Below are positions 36,818 to 47,125 of a stretch of DNA of 64,000 nucleotides, one piece after another. The position numbers and the translations under genes were made by a program. Positions within the stretch are counted from its first letter, which is position 1. Each line of letters begins with the position of its first letter. This DNA is from Daucus carota subsp. sativus (lineage: Eukaryota; Streptophyta; Magnoliopsida; Apiales; Apiaceae). The notes beneath the pieces were generated by a model. It ran no database searches. It had not been told where the DNA came from and saw nothing but the letters and a program-made list of their open reading frames with translations. The DNA lies in contig NC_030387.2 in the NCBI RefSeq assembly GCF_001625215.2, positions 29,783,606 through 29,847,605 of the forward strand. Reading direction: 5' to 3'.

Positions 36818-37199
36818 AAAAATTCAGTGAAACTACATGATCATGTTTATTCTCAAATCTTCCTAAATAAGATAAGAACAGAATTTCAGGGGTGTAGTCA
36901 TTATTTTTAAAATTTCTAATTTATTAAAAAATTTGATTACATTTTTGAAAAACACAAAAATGTAAAACACATCGATCTATCATTTATAGTCTCATCCGAC
37001 TAAAATCTTTGATTTAATCAAAAAATCTTCAATAAATTCTGAAAATGTAGTTCAATCAATTAAATTTTGGTTTCCGATTTCTACGTTCTCGGATGTTGTC
37101 ATTATATAATTTTATTTTATTTTGTTAATTTCCATATTTTATTATTAGTGCAATATTGATTATAAGTTATGAACATTTATTCGTATTGTTCGTGTAATA

Positions 37200-37835
37200 A
37201 GTCAAGAAGCACTTTAGAGTCTGAACTTTAAAACGTGACAATATGCATCCTAAACTTAACATTCCCATGCAAGTTGTAACCCTAGTCACTATTCCGTCCA
37301 TATCTACCGTTAACTTTAACTGTTTGAGAGGTAATTGTGTGTATATTAGTTTCTAATAACTACTTTACCCTCTGTGACCCCTCATAAATTATGTATTATA
37401 TTTTGAAATTATTTCTGAACACACACAACGATATAAAAAATTTTAAAATAATTTTAAAAATATGTCTAGATTTAGAATCTGAAAATTTATTTATTTTTAC
37501 ATAAACGATGTAACTTATTTTAAAATTCTAAAATAAGTACATATTTTAAAAATTATTTCAATTTTTTTTACATCGTTTTGTGTGTTCAGAAATAATTTCA
37601 AAATATAATACATAAACTTTGGGGGTCATAGGGGATAAAGTAGCTGTTATAAACTAATATACACATTGTTTCCTCTCAAACAGTTAAAGTTAACGGCAGA
37701 TTTGGACGGAATAGTGACTAGGGGTTACAACTTGCACGAGAATATTAAGTTTAGGGTACATATTGCCACGTTTTAAAGTTCAGGTACTAAACTGCGTTTG
37801 GAGCAAACCTAGAGGTTACAAAGTGTAATTAACTC
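37200..37835. mobile_element. Mutator-like foldback MITE
   Basis: The left arm holds CTGAACTTTAAAACGTGACA and TGCAAGTTGTAACCCTAGTC; the complemented right arm holds CTGAACTTTAAAACGTGGCA and TGCAAGTTGTAACCCCTAGT. The arms continue to CGTTAACTTTAACTGTTTGA and pair over most of the element. The right tip is GAGTTAATTACACTTTG (complement), like the 50563 element. The left tip has diverged and no 9-bp duplication remains. Confidence 0.78.
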
Positions 37836-38039
37836 ATAAATAAACAAATTTCATTAGTGCTCAAGGGATTTTGGCTCTTTTAATATTTTCATTAGTGCTC
37901 AAGGGATTTTGGTTCTTTGAGCTGTGGTGGTTCAAAATCTTCTCGTACTTGTGATATTTCCAATAATAATACAAAAAGGTAGAGCTGAATGAGCTTTACA
38001 CAATATTCTCCCCAAACAAGTTGAAAAGGTCTACACAAG

Positions 38040-40604
38040 CTAACCAAGTGAGAGCTTGGGAGAAGATGCAGCATCTCTACTTGCTTCAGACAATTGTACA
38101 TGATCACTATCAGACTGGCTACCAGCAGTTGTTGATGCTCTGTTTCCAGAATCCACTCCGACCCCGTGAAACGATTCGCCAGAAACCAATGCCTGGAGAA
38201 GCTTTGGCGGTGGTGGAACGGTTACTTCCACTACACCTTCCAACATTTTTACCACCATTCCCATCGTAGGCCTTTGTTCTTCCTCATCTTGTATACACCA
38301 TATCGCCACCATTCCCAATCGCTCGGCTTCCACGGTATTATAGACTCCGCCAAGCCTCTCGTCGATCACAGCTGCTACATTTCCAGCGATTATGTGTTGT
38401 GCAGCCCATGGAGGAAAAAACCACTTTTCACCTGTTCCATTAGCTTTGCCAAATGAAGGTGGTCCCTCTACGTTCCTTCGACCACCTATTAGTTCTAACA
38501 AAGTCATTCCGTAGCTATACACATCAGCTTTTGTAGTGATTGCCACTCCGGAGATCCATTCTGGTGCCACATAGCCCCATGTGCCCCTCATCGTGACTAA
38601 TACACGGCTAAAATCTCGACCTATTAGCTTTGCTAATCCAAAGTCTGACACCTTAGCTGAAAAATCTTCATCTAAGAGAATGTTTTCCGGCTTTATATCA
38701 CAATGTATGATGCAATTTCTGCATTCCTCATGTAAATAAGCAATCCCTCTAGCTGTTCCCATTGCAACACGAAACCTAACATCCCAACTCAAATGCTGAC
38801 CATCTTTCTTCATGTAACCACTAAGAGGACCATTTGGCATGTAATCATAAACAAGAAGCCTGTGCGTCTCTTCAGAACAAAATCCCCTTAGCCTCACAAG
38901 ATTTACATGTTGAATGTTCCCAATGGTGCATACCTCTGCTCGAAATTCTTTCTCACCACTGCCCGGTCGTTCAAGCCTTTTTACAGCCACTGGCAGAGAC
39001 GAATCAGATAGTTGACCTAAAAATACAACTCCAAAACCCCCATGACCAAGCTTCTCCGAGAACCCCTTAGTTGCGGCATGAAGCTCTTTGTAAGTAAATA
39101 CCTTCAAATTTGTCACGGCATATATAGTGTCTTTCTTTTCTTTTCTTCTCTTCATCACTCTTTTCCTTGTGATAAATAAGAGAACACCCATCAGTGTAAA
39201 TATCACTATAATCCCGCAGGTTGTGACAACATAAACAAGCGTTTTCTTCCTTCTCTTCCTGTCTATACCTTCTTTCGGCACCCTTACATGAAGCACCTCA
39301 TCAGTAGTGCTACTCAATGTAAGATTCCGAATATTCAACATTGACCCAAACAAATTCTTACAAAGATTAGACTTCACATTGTGAAACAAACCAATACAAG
39401 AACAATTATTCAAACATCTTTTCTCACAATCATCCCTACTTGCTTCAAAAGATTCCCACTTTGCCCCATCGAAACCCACAACCCCGACCTCCTTAAATCC
39501 ATCCTTAACATTACAATCCTCATCACTATCACGACGACAACCACTAGAAAAACCTCCGGCATCCCAAGATACACCATCAACCGGCCTAAAACCAATCAAA
39601 CACTTGCAAGGATTCAACATTCTAGCATTACAAAACCCGAAATTCCCACACAATCCATACACTTTACAAATATTTTCATTTTCAGGCTGTGACCAAAACA
39701 TATTCCAATTAGCAGTTTGCGGGGACCACGTAAACTGCTTCAACTGCCCAGTATAATCAAGAGAAAACCTAGTCAAGGGCGGCTTTCCGCCCTCTAATGC
39801 TGTCTCCGTGTACCCGAATGACGCATTCGGGGTCCACGGAGACACAAAATGGAACCTGTAAATATACGGAATAGACATTTCCGGGACACCGGAAAATGTA
39901 TTCATCGACCATTTTCCGGTGTCCCAATAAACATAATCACCATTATAAGTTAATACAATCTCACCATAATCTTGCGATAACCGGAGCGAATAATTCCCCG
40001 GTGCAGGATCATTCGAGCTTTTCCAACTCGTCAGCCATTTTCCGGCCGTCAAATTCATTCCCGGCAGCCACGTGTCCGCCGGATAATTAAAACTGTTCCA
40101 CACAATTTCACCCCTCCACGACAAAATTACCAAATTACCCTGCTCTAAAAGCTTCACATTAGTACCATTAAGCACATTATCACTTCTCCACACAACATTT
40201 TCCGGTGACTTCAAAGAAGTATCAATAATTTCCAAACTTCCGTCGCCGGAATATACCAAACTCGCCGCCGCTAAATTTCCGACCGGAGACTCACGATTTG
40301 CGACCCAAACGTAAGTTAGGGTCGGTATAGAAGCGTACCAAATGCCTAAATATACTCTAGATTCATCATTTGTAGAGAAAAATCCCAGCTTGAAAGTCTT
40401 GTTTGGGCTGGAAATTGTAGCGTTTCCGGTGATTAGAGTGAGGGGTCGTGTAATCTGAGCATCTGGGCCAGTTAAATTTGAGATTTTGATGGGGGGTTCA
40501 GTGAGTTTTGTGTGTGAAATTGAAGTTGGGTTTTGGGCAAATGCAGTAAAAATGTGAAAATAAGTGAGAACGAAGAGGGGAATTAAAGGCATTATTGTGT
40601 TCAT
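38040..40604 (-). CDS. SD2-2: G-type lectin S-receptor-like Ser/Thr kinase (SD2-2/RLK4-like)
   Basis: A single exon of 854 codons. I chose the start at 40604 because MNTIMPLIPLFVLTYFHIFT begins a clean signal peptide; an in-frame ATG at 40664 would put 20 non-hydrophobic residues before it. Order: signal peptide; B-lectin domain; S-locus glycoprotein and EGF-like region (CKVYGLCGNFGFCN); PAN/apple region (CEKRCLNNCSCIGLFHN); one membrane helix (about 457-480); and a cytoplasmic kinase with LGHGGFGVVFLGQL, VAVKRLE, HCDIKPENILLDE (about 633), DFGLAKL and GYVAPEW. The Cys before the catalytic Asp marks a non-RD kinase, common in immune-type receptors. Family members act at the plasma membrane; the ligand is unknown. 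In Arabidopsis RLK4 (At4g00340) neighbours ATI2 and RHB1A, as here. A CT/GA microsatellite lies just upstream. Confidence 0.95.
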   Translation of the reverse strand: MNTIMPLIPLFVLTYFHIFTAFAQNPTSISHTKLTEPPIKISNLTGPDAQITRPLTLITGNATISSPNKTFKLGFFSTNDESRVYLGIWYASIPTLTYVWVANRESPVGNLAAASLVYSGDGSLEIIDTSLKSPENVVWRSDNVLNGTNVKLLEQGNLVILSWRGEIVWNSFNYPADTWLPGMNLTAGKWLTSWKSSNDPAPGNYSLRLSQDYGEIVLTYNGDYVYWDTGKWSMNTFSGVPEMSIPYIYRFHFVSPWTPNASFGYTETALEGGKPPLTRFSLDYTGQLKQFTWSPQTANWNMFWSQPENENICKVYGLCGNFGFCNARMLNPCKCLIGFRPVDGVSWDAGGFSSGCRRDSDEDCNVKDGFKEVGVVGFDGAKWESFEASRDDCEKRCLNNCSCIGLFHNVKSNLCKNLFGSMLNIRNLTLSSTTDEVLHVRVPKEGIDRKRRKKTLVYVVTTCGIIVIFTLMGVLLFITRKRVMKRRKEKKDTIYAVTNLKVFTYKELHAATKGFSEKLGHGGFGVVFLGQLSDSSLPVAVKRLERPGSGEKEFRAEVCTIGNIQHVNLVRLRGFCSEETHRLLVYDYMPNGPLSGYMKKDGQHLSWDVRFRVAMGTARGIAYLHEECRNCIIHCDIKPENILLDEDFSAKVSDFGLAKLIGRDFSRVLVTMRGTWGYVAPEWISGVAITTKADVYSYGMTLLELIGGRRNVEGPPSFGKANGTGEKWFFPPWAAQHIIAGNVAAVIDERLGGVYNTVEAERLGMVAIWCIQDEEEQRPTMGMVVKMLEGVVEVTVPPPPKLLQALVSGESFHGVGVDSGNRASTTAGSQSDSDHVQLSEASRDAASSPKLSLG

Positions 40605-40671
40605 TTCAAGAATTTGAGAGAGGGTGAGGTACCGGCAGTGTGTAAGCAAGAAATCATGGTTCACTGTAAGG

Positions 40672-40712
40672 AGAGAGAGAGAGAGGGAGAGAGAGAGAGA
40701 GGTGTCTCTCCT
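40672..40712. repeat. GA/CT microsatellite in the receptor-kinase leader
   Basis: This is a run of GA dinucleotides with one interruption about 70 bases upstream of the chosen start codon. GA/CT tracts in plant 5' leaders are common; a regulatory role is only possible. Confidence 0.7.
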
Positions 40713-40982
40713 AATTTTCTAGAGAGAGAGTAGTGTTTTTCTTGAGGTTTGAGAGAGAAAGCAGGAGAAAGTGAGATTTTTTGCGGATATATGTTAGAAG
40801 GCTGCTGTAGTTTACTCACGGACAAGATGGTAGAGAGAGGTCGGTGAAAGTACAATAATGACCTTGTGGGCTTAGCGTAACATGACAAATGAGTATTTAT
40901 AGTGGTGTGATATAATTTCAAGTGAAATTGAGGGGTAAAAGTGGAATTAAGAAAATGAATGAGATGGTGGCAGACAGGAGGC

Positions 40983-42202
40983 TAGGGGTGAGCAAAAAAA
41001 ACCGAAAAACCGAAACCGAGCCGAAAAACCGAAAAACCACACCGAAAAAAACCGAAACCGACAAAAACCGAAAAAAACCGTAGCTCAACCGAACCGACGG
41101 TTAACCGAACCGACGGTTACGGTTTTACACCTAAAACCGAACCGAAAAACCGAACCGCTTATATAATATTATATAATTTATTATATATTATATATTTTAT
41201 ATAAAATAAATTATTACATTGGTATTATTGGTATATTATCTGCTAAGAGCATCTCCAATAGTCTCCTAACCCACTCTTAAATATAATATAAATTATTGGC
41301 TCTTAATGAATTAAAGTGGGTTCAACTCCAACAATACTCCTATGTTCACTCCTTATTTTGTTTTTATATTATTAAAAGCAAATCATGTGCATAAAAGTAC
41401 AAATGAAAGTGGATGGAGAGAGAATGTGTGCTTACAAGTATATTATAAAATATTAGTTAAGAGTGACTAGTAGCTCTTAAAAGTGAGGAGAGAGAGGAGA
41501 AATTTAGTAAATTTAAGAGCAACTAAGAGGCTATTGGAGCAAGCAAAAATCTCATCCTCCTCAAATTTTAATTTAAGAGCCACTATGAGGAGGCTATTGG
41601 AGATGCTCTAAGCAAGGAACTATCCACCTCAACTATAGTTACAAGTCAGCAAGTTACAGTAGTTTGTTATATTTAAGTAGAGAGAGAGTAGTAGAGTAGA
41701 TAGTAATTAACATCATTTTCATAAAGAGATACTGTGTAACTAAGCCTTGACTGAATTCTGATAATTTCTAAGTAATGCAAGTTCGTTTCCTTAAAAAAAA
41801 AAACACCGGGTTGATTCATACTTTACATTTTTGGATCATCTTTACATACCGTAATAGTGCTCATCTACTTCATTTCGATTATATTAATAAGTATTTATAT
41901 TTTAAATATTTTCTTTCTTATTTATTTTGGTAAAATACGTACTAATGAATAATATTTAATTAGTGATTATACCTTATTTTTTATTAAAATTTTTTTTGAG
42001 TTGATTATTAAATTTGTATAATATTTTTTATTATAAGAAACCGAAAAAAACCGTAACCAAACCGACGGTTAACCGAACCGAAAAAAACCGATTGAAACGG
42101 TTCGGTAACGGTTTTAAGGTAGAAACCGAACCGAACCGACATATACGGTTCGGTAACGGTTTTAGCTAAAAACCGAGCCGAACCGACCCGTGCACACCCC
42201 TA
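40983..42202. mobile_element. hAT-type MITE with CCGAA/CGGTT subterminal repeats
   Basis: The ends are TAGGGGTGAGCAAAA and, complemented, TAGGGGTGTGCACGGG. A perfect 8-bp duplication (CAGGAGGC) lies at 40975-40982 and 42203-42210. The first and last 170 bases or so are dense in ACCGAAACCGA and CGGTTCGGTAACGG words. A Tourist MITE is nested inside at 41247-41608. It has no coding capacity. Confidence 0.95.
41247..41608. mobile_element. Tourist (PIF/Harbinger) MITE nested in the hAT element
   Basis: Left tip GAGCATCTCCAATAGTCTCC and complemented right tip GAGCATCTCCAATAGCCTCC, flanked by TAA at 41244-41246 and 41609-41611. The 3-bp TWA duplication and the GAGCATCTCCAA tip define the superfamily. 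It is non-coding and 362 bp. Confidence 0.93.
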
Positions 42203-42718
42203 CAGGAGGCCACTCACGAGCTCGGCTGTTTTTCAACGAGGAATAATACTTACAAAAAGAAATCATAATTTATTAACTTTTAAATGAGTTCCGGTGTATT
42301 TTATGGGTTACTTTCGTCTTTCTCTTGCTTTTGTGAAAAGTTGGCACAGTGCCGTTGAAATAGATTGTGCACTTTATATTTTTATATTATTTAAAATAAA
42401 TAAACGGGATATAAATAATTTGGAGTTGACAATTTATAAGTTGAAAATATTTGAATAATTTTATTTTAAATATTTTGATAACTTAAAGAAGCCACACTTT
42501 TTTATTAAATAAAAAGAAACATCCAGTTGATGGACAGAGAGTAGTGCTATAGTAATTTACAAGGTCTGAGTTTCTTATAGTCAATCATTAATTTACTTTA
42601 TAAGAAATTATTGTGATGGAACGTCCCTGTTGAAAATACTAAAGTAACCCCTTGATTGCCATTTCTGAGCACAAATGACTGGCAACAATCAGTCAGCAGG
42701 TCCACATACCATACTGTA

Positions 42719-42977
42719 CTCCCTCCGTCTCTTATTACTTTTCTCATTTGCCTTGGACACGTTTGCCAATACACATTTTCTATCGTTAATATCTTTAGTT
42801 TCATATTAGTGTTGAATATAAAAACTTCATCGTATTAAAATACTCATAAATACGAATCCAACAAGATCACTCATGACTATATTTGGTCTCATAGATTTAG
42901 CGTAAACTAATCATTTGTCTCATGTTATGAACAGTCCCGACATCTCAAACGAGCAAAGTAAAAAGAAACGGAGGGAG
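42719..42977. mobile_element. Stowaway MITE
   Basis: Flanked by TA. The tips are CTCCCTCCGTCTCTTATTAC and, complemented, CTCCCTCCGTTTCTTTTTAC, both continuing with TTT.CTC.TTTG. The element is 259 bp and non-coding. Confidence 0.93.
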
Positions 42978-43032
42978 TAAGAAATTGGGGAGGTCTTTGC
43001 GTAAAACGGTTTCGGCTGAATAAAAAATGGTT

Positions 43033-43215
43033 TTTCTATGATGTTCCCATGGCAAACACTAAGCATCAAAATTTATGAATTTGGATGATTTCTATTGGCT
43101 TAGCTTCTTTAATTATGATGGACCCCCTGTAGTTGCAACAACCACACCAATCAAAACTCTCCAATTTTATAAATGTTAGTGCTTAGCATGTGCCCATGGG
43201 CACCCACTAGCCAAA
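43033..43215. mobile_element. Mutator-like MITE of the palindromic-tip family
   Basis: GGTTTTTCTATGATGTTCCC on the left and a complemented right end CTAGTGGGTGCCCATGGGCA mirror the ends of the 44290-44604 element. The centre has the same GACCCCCTG core and an ACCACACCAATC word resembling that element's CAATTCCACCAATC. The boundaries are approximate and no duplication was secured. Confidence 0.6.
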
Positions 43216-43247
43216 CCCATAAAAAATTATATAAATATTTAGAGGTA

Positions 43248-43894
43248 CTCCCTCTGTCCCATTTAATTCTATACGTTTCTTTTTAACTGCTCGGCACGCA
43301 TTTCAATGCTCTTAGAGCATCTCCAACGGCGTTGGTTATAATCGTTGGCTATATAGGATCTGTAAGACATTATGTAAAATTTGCTGAACCTGTGAGACAT
43401 TTTGCTTCAATGGTATTGGCTATATTGGTTGGCTATAATTTAAAAATAGTATGTTATTAATATTTTATATTGTTAAAATAGAATATATCAGTTCAATATG
43501 GTAATAAGTGATGTGCAATCTTCCTACAGATTTCTTACAGACCTGTAGAGGTTCGACAAATTTAGCCATCCATAGGAGGTTGGCTAAATTTATAGACAAC
43601 AGCTGAGCATGGTTGGAGTTGTGTTTTTCGAGCTGTTGGCTAAATATTTTTATTTTAAGTATGTCAACTCACATTTTAGCCAAGGGCTTTCAATGGTTGG
43701 AGATGCTCTTATAAAATATAGTTCCGTAACTTATTTTTGAGATTTTCTTTTTCTGTATAAAAATATAACATCCGGACTTTAATTCAGAAAAGAAAAATTT
43801 TAAAAATAGATTGCACAACTACACTTTTCAGGAGCATTAAAGTCCGTGCCGCGTCCCCGTCCCCCAATGTATACTACTAGGGGGACGGAGGGAG
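43248..43894. mobile_element. Stowaway MITE carrying a nested Tourist MITE
   Basis: The TA-flanked tips are CTCCCTCTGTCCC and, complemented, CTCCCTCCGTCCCCC. A Tourist element occupies 43315-43708. Without it the host is about 250 bp, normal for Stowaway. The same GCTCGGCACGCATT word occurs in the partial copy at 61941. Confidence 0.88.
43315..43708. mobile_element. Tourist MITE nested in a Stowaway
   Basis: Left tip GAGCATCTCCAAC; the complemented right tip is GAGCATCTCCAACCATTG. TTA flanks it at 43312-43314 and 43709-43711. It is 394 bp and non-coding. Confidence 0.92.
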
Positions 43895-44289
43895 TATTGT
43901 TTTTCGAGTTGAAAAACTAATATAAACATTTTATCATCCAAAATCTGGATTAAATGTGAGGAGAGGCGGCAAAAAAAGGTGATGGGATGGTTTTCTAAAA
44001 TTTCAACTCTTTACTTGATCTGGTAACCCACCCACTCACCTTTTATTTTTTGTTTCAAAATTGACAGCAATGGCATCCAGAGAGATTGATTTTTCTGTCC
44101 TGCTTTCACAAGTCTTGCCCCTGGAGTATTAATTTTGGCCATTATAAAATTCTAGTACTGAGTCTACTGACTAACAACATCCAACACATTAAAAAATATT
44201 TATACTCAAATTTGTCAGTGATTTCAAATCATCTACTCCTTCCGTTTCAAATTATATGTTCACTTTCAAAAAATCACATAATTTAAGAA

Positions 44290-44604
44290 CGAATTTTCTA
44301 TGGTGTGCCCATAGGCACACAATAGTCACTAACTCTCATGAAAATACTAGTTTTTTTTTTTTAACGTAGGAACCCGCAGCCGCTACCCTTCGGGTGCGCA
44401 CTGGGTAAACCCACGAGCTCACGTAATAGCCTGCAAACCACGTGAACCAAGGTAAACCGCAGAAAATACTAGCTTTTGATTGGTGGATAGATAATAAATG
44501 TTAATGGCCCCCCTGCATTTACACCAATTCCACCAATCAAAAGAAGCCATTTTTATGAGTGTTCGTGCTTATTGTGTGCCCTTGGGCACACATTAGAAAA
44601 ACCG
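44290..44604. mobile_element. Mutator-like MITE, middle layer of the nest
   Basis: A perfect 9-bp target duplication (ATTTAAGAA) lies at 44281-44289 and 44605-44613. The tips read CGAATTTTCTATGGTGTGCC and, complemented, CGGTTTTTCTAATGTGTGCC. Each then forms a small palindrome around GTGTGCCC/GGGCACAC. Each arm also holds TTTTGATTGGTGGA and a CCCCC core end. A SINE is inserted in the left arm. Other family members are at 17249, 19430 and 43033. Confidence 0.9.
44351..44461 (-). mobile_element. SINE, innermost layer of the nest
   Basis: An 11-bp target duplication (GAAAATACTAG) lies at 44340-44350 and 44462-44472. Read on the minus strand it is about 100 bases of GC-rich sequence ending in an A-run (T's from 44351). 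GCGGGTTCCTACG resembles a pol III box B. It is not similar to the SINE at 8641, so two SINE families are present. Confidence 0.82.
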
Positions 44605-45479
44605 ATTTAAGAAAAGTGAATTTTGAGAAAAAAGAGATGTATTAAGTCATTAATTGAACCCAATATGTGGTATATGGTTGATATTGGAAATATAAATTTG
44701 AAACATGTAAAGTAGAGTTGATTTTGGAAATATAAATTTACATTGAAAGTTGAAGTGAACAAGTATTTTGAAACAAATATTTTTTTCTAAAATGGACATA
44801 TATTTTGAAACAGAAGGAGTATAATCTATTCACTGGTAAAATTGTAAAACATAGATTGCTCGAGTACTCCAAGATAAATCTTTGCAATTTATACAGTAAC
44901 TGGGTGTACATTACTTTTTTGGGTCAGGAGCTAGGTGTACATTACTGAGCAAAAGGTCTTCAAGTGAAATCATCACAATTATAATTTAACTTCAATCTGT
45001 ACAAAACAACCTATTCTGCATTTTGCTAGCTTCATCATGCAGCTTCAATCACTCTTTGGCTTACAGGCAAAGAGAATCGGTAATTGTAGATTAAAAGAAT
45101 AAATCTTCCTCCCCGGAGCAGAGGGAAGGACAATCACGTATAGCAATTTGTATATACAGCCATCTGTGGAAGACGTACGACGAGAATAACAATGAACCAT
45201 TTAGGTTGTTACTGCACCTTAGCACTAGAAACGCCATCAGCGACCATTATGACACTTCAAAATCCATTTCCTGTTACACAGAGACAAAACGGGTCAACAC
45301 TTGCACATATTAATCAAGAAGAAATCAAGGCTCGGTCTCTTAGAAAGTCAAAATTAACACATTTACAAGAATACTTTAGATATAATATAACATTGGAAAG
45401 TTTTCATCATTGACAAAAATTCCGCTTAGCATACCACGTAAATCAGATAATCAGTTTATTTAGTTCACCATCAAGCTAC

Positions 45480-47125
45480 CTAAGTGCATTTCAGTAGTAT
45501 GAAAATCATCTCCTAATCTCGCAAATAATTACAGAATGTTTATCTTTTCTTTTCAATCAAAATAACTTAAAAAAATAACACTAGATCAGTATGTAAAATA
45601 AATACAGTGAGCCACAAACCTGATCGCATATGGGGCAGGTATCACTTCTTTCCATCCACTCAAGAATGCATGACAGATGGAAGTGGTGGTTACATTTTGT
45701 AATGATCTTTGGATTTTCAACATCATAATCTGCAAAAATGGCATGAAAGCTATAAGTTACAGATCTGGAATGGGTAACAATAATCACTGGAAATGTGATA
45801 AAATATTATTAATCATCACGAGAAGTTCCCTAGAACAGACCTTCAAAACATGTGGGGCAAACATCCTCTTCTTCTGTTTTTGGAGCATCAACTTCATTTA
45901 ACTTGCTCAACTCAACTCCAAGTTTGGTTGGGGAGGCAAGGTCACCAACTTGAACCTTGCAATCTAATTCCTTGTGACTCAAATAAGTGCCTTTGTGCAA
46001 GCTACTACCGCTAATTATTAGCCCCGCAAAATTAGAATCTATAGTTTGCGGATACCCTAAAACATCAAATGGAATTGGTGTAGGAGGGCGTTGGAAGGTG
46101 TCGGGGCTTGATGTATCCAGATTCAGATCAACAATAAATCCAGTTGTACGAGCAACAGCTGCACCGTCATGAGATGTCAATGACCTATGCTCTTCCACAG
46201 CTGGTGAACACTGGAGAGAGATGAGAAGACATAACTCAAATAGAATTGATAGAGAAATTCCCCTAAAGACCGAGTCTATGGACATAACAAGGAAGCAAAA
46301 AAGAAGTCTAAACAAGCACTGGAATAGTTCCTTTGATTATGTCATGTGATACATGGTGCTCCAAGAAAACTTAAGTTTTGGCATATATTGAAAAAATAAA
46401 TAGGAGATTATGGCATAATTACATATTACTTGATTTTACAACATAAACTTTTTTATATACATAATCCAATGCATATATTAGTAACAGATATTGTTCTTCG
46501 AATTGATAAAAGGACCATTTATTCAGACAACTGAAATGGTCGAGGTGAAACAAAGAGCTCAAAATAAAAGTCAGGTGCTCATACTCCATACCAGCACTGG
46601 TAAAGTGACGAGATAAAGATTCTGAGTAAAAGAGATGGAAAAACTTGAAAATTCATATATTAGATTTACATGTCGAGTCCATGCACCTGTGTCTAATTGG
46701 ATGCATATACAATGATCCTATAATTTCTACAATGAAGAGTCCGACACTTGAGTCTGCACCATGTCCGAGTCTCATACTCAAATTAGGGGTAACAGTACGC
46801 AAGTGACAGCAGAATCCATAAGTGAAGGTACACAACAGTTGCAATGCTGTTCCTTCAACATCTCAAGAGGGATTAGATAACACTATAATCTATGAATTGA
46901 AATGTCACCTAAAACAATGATGTTCGAACAGTGAATTATTATGTTCTTAATGATTAAGATGCACGTGTGCCAAAATGCTCAAACTTAAGGAAGTGAATAC
47001 ATAACTGAAAATGAGAAAAGTGAATTAAAGAATAAGCTAAAGGCAATCGCGAGGATACTTACATAATAATATATAGGTGTCCCATGAAGCTGGTTATTCT
47101 TTGTAGAGCTACAACAAACACCCAT
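45480..47125 (-). CDS. RHB1A: RING-H2 E3 ubiquitin ligase RHB1A
   Basis: Four exons give 191 residues: 47125-47063, 46210-45841, 45729-45620 and 45512-45480, all GT-AG and in phase. MGVCCSSTKNN at the start has Gly2 with Cys4 and Cys5, fitting N-myristoylation and palmitoylation, so membrane attachment is likely. The middle has LNLDTSSPDTF and PIPFDVLGYPQT. The RING-H2 finger is near the C-terminus: CPTCFE, then CNHHFHLSCILEWMERSDTC and PICDQ, with all eight metal ligands. The last exon adds only EMIFILLKCT. Length and layout match Arabidopsis RHB1A, which is next to RLK4 there as here. Family knowledge: RING-H2 proteins recruit an E2 and promote ubiquitin transfer; the targets are not evident. 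The short last exon is the least certain junction. Confidence 0.93.

Larger units (their letters stand above)
44236..44819. mobile_element. Stowaway MITE, outer layer of a three-level nest
   Basis: Flanked by TA (44234-44235 and 44820-44821). The tips are CTCCTTCCGTTTCAAATTAT and, complemented, CTCCTTCTGTTTCAAAATAT, both continuing ATGT.CA. It is interrupted by the Mutator-like MITE at 44290-44604. Confidence 0.9.

Noticed and set aside
40605-40664. Upstream in-frame ATG for the receptor kinase
   Set aside because: It would place 20 residues before a clean signal peptide, so the downstream ATG was preferred.
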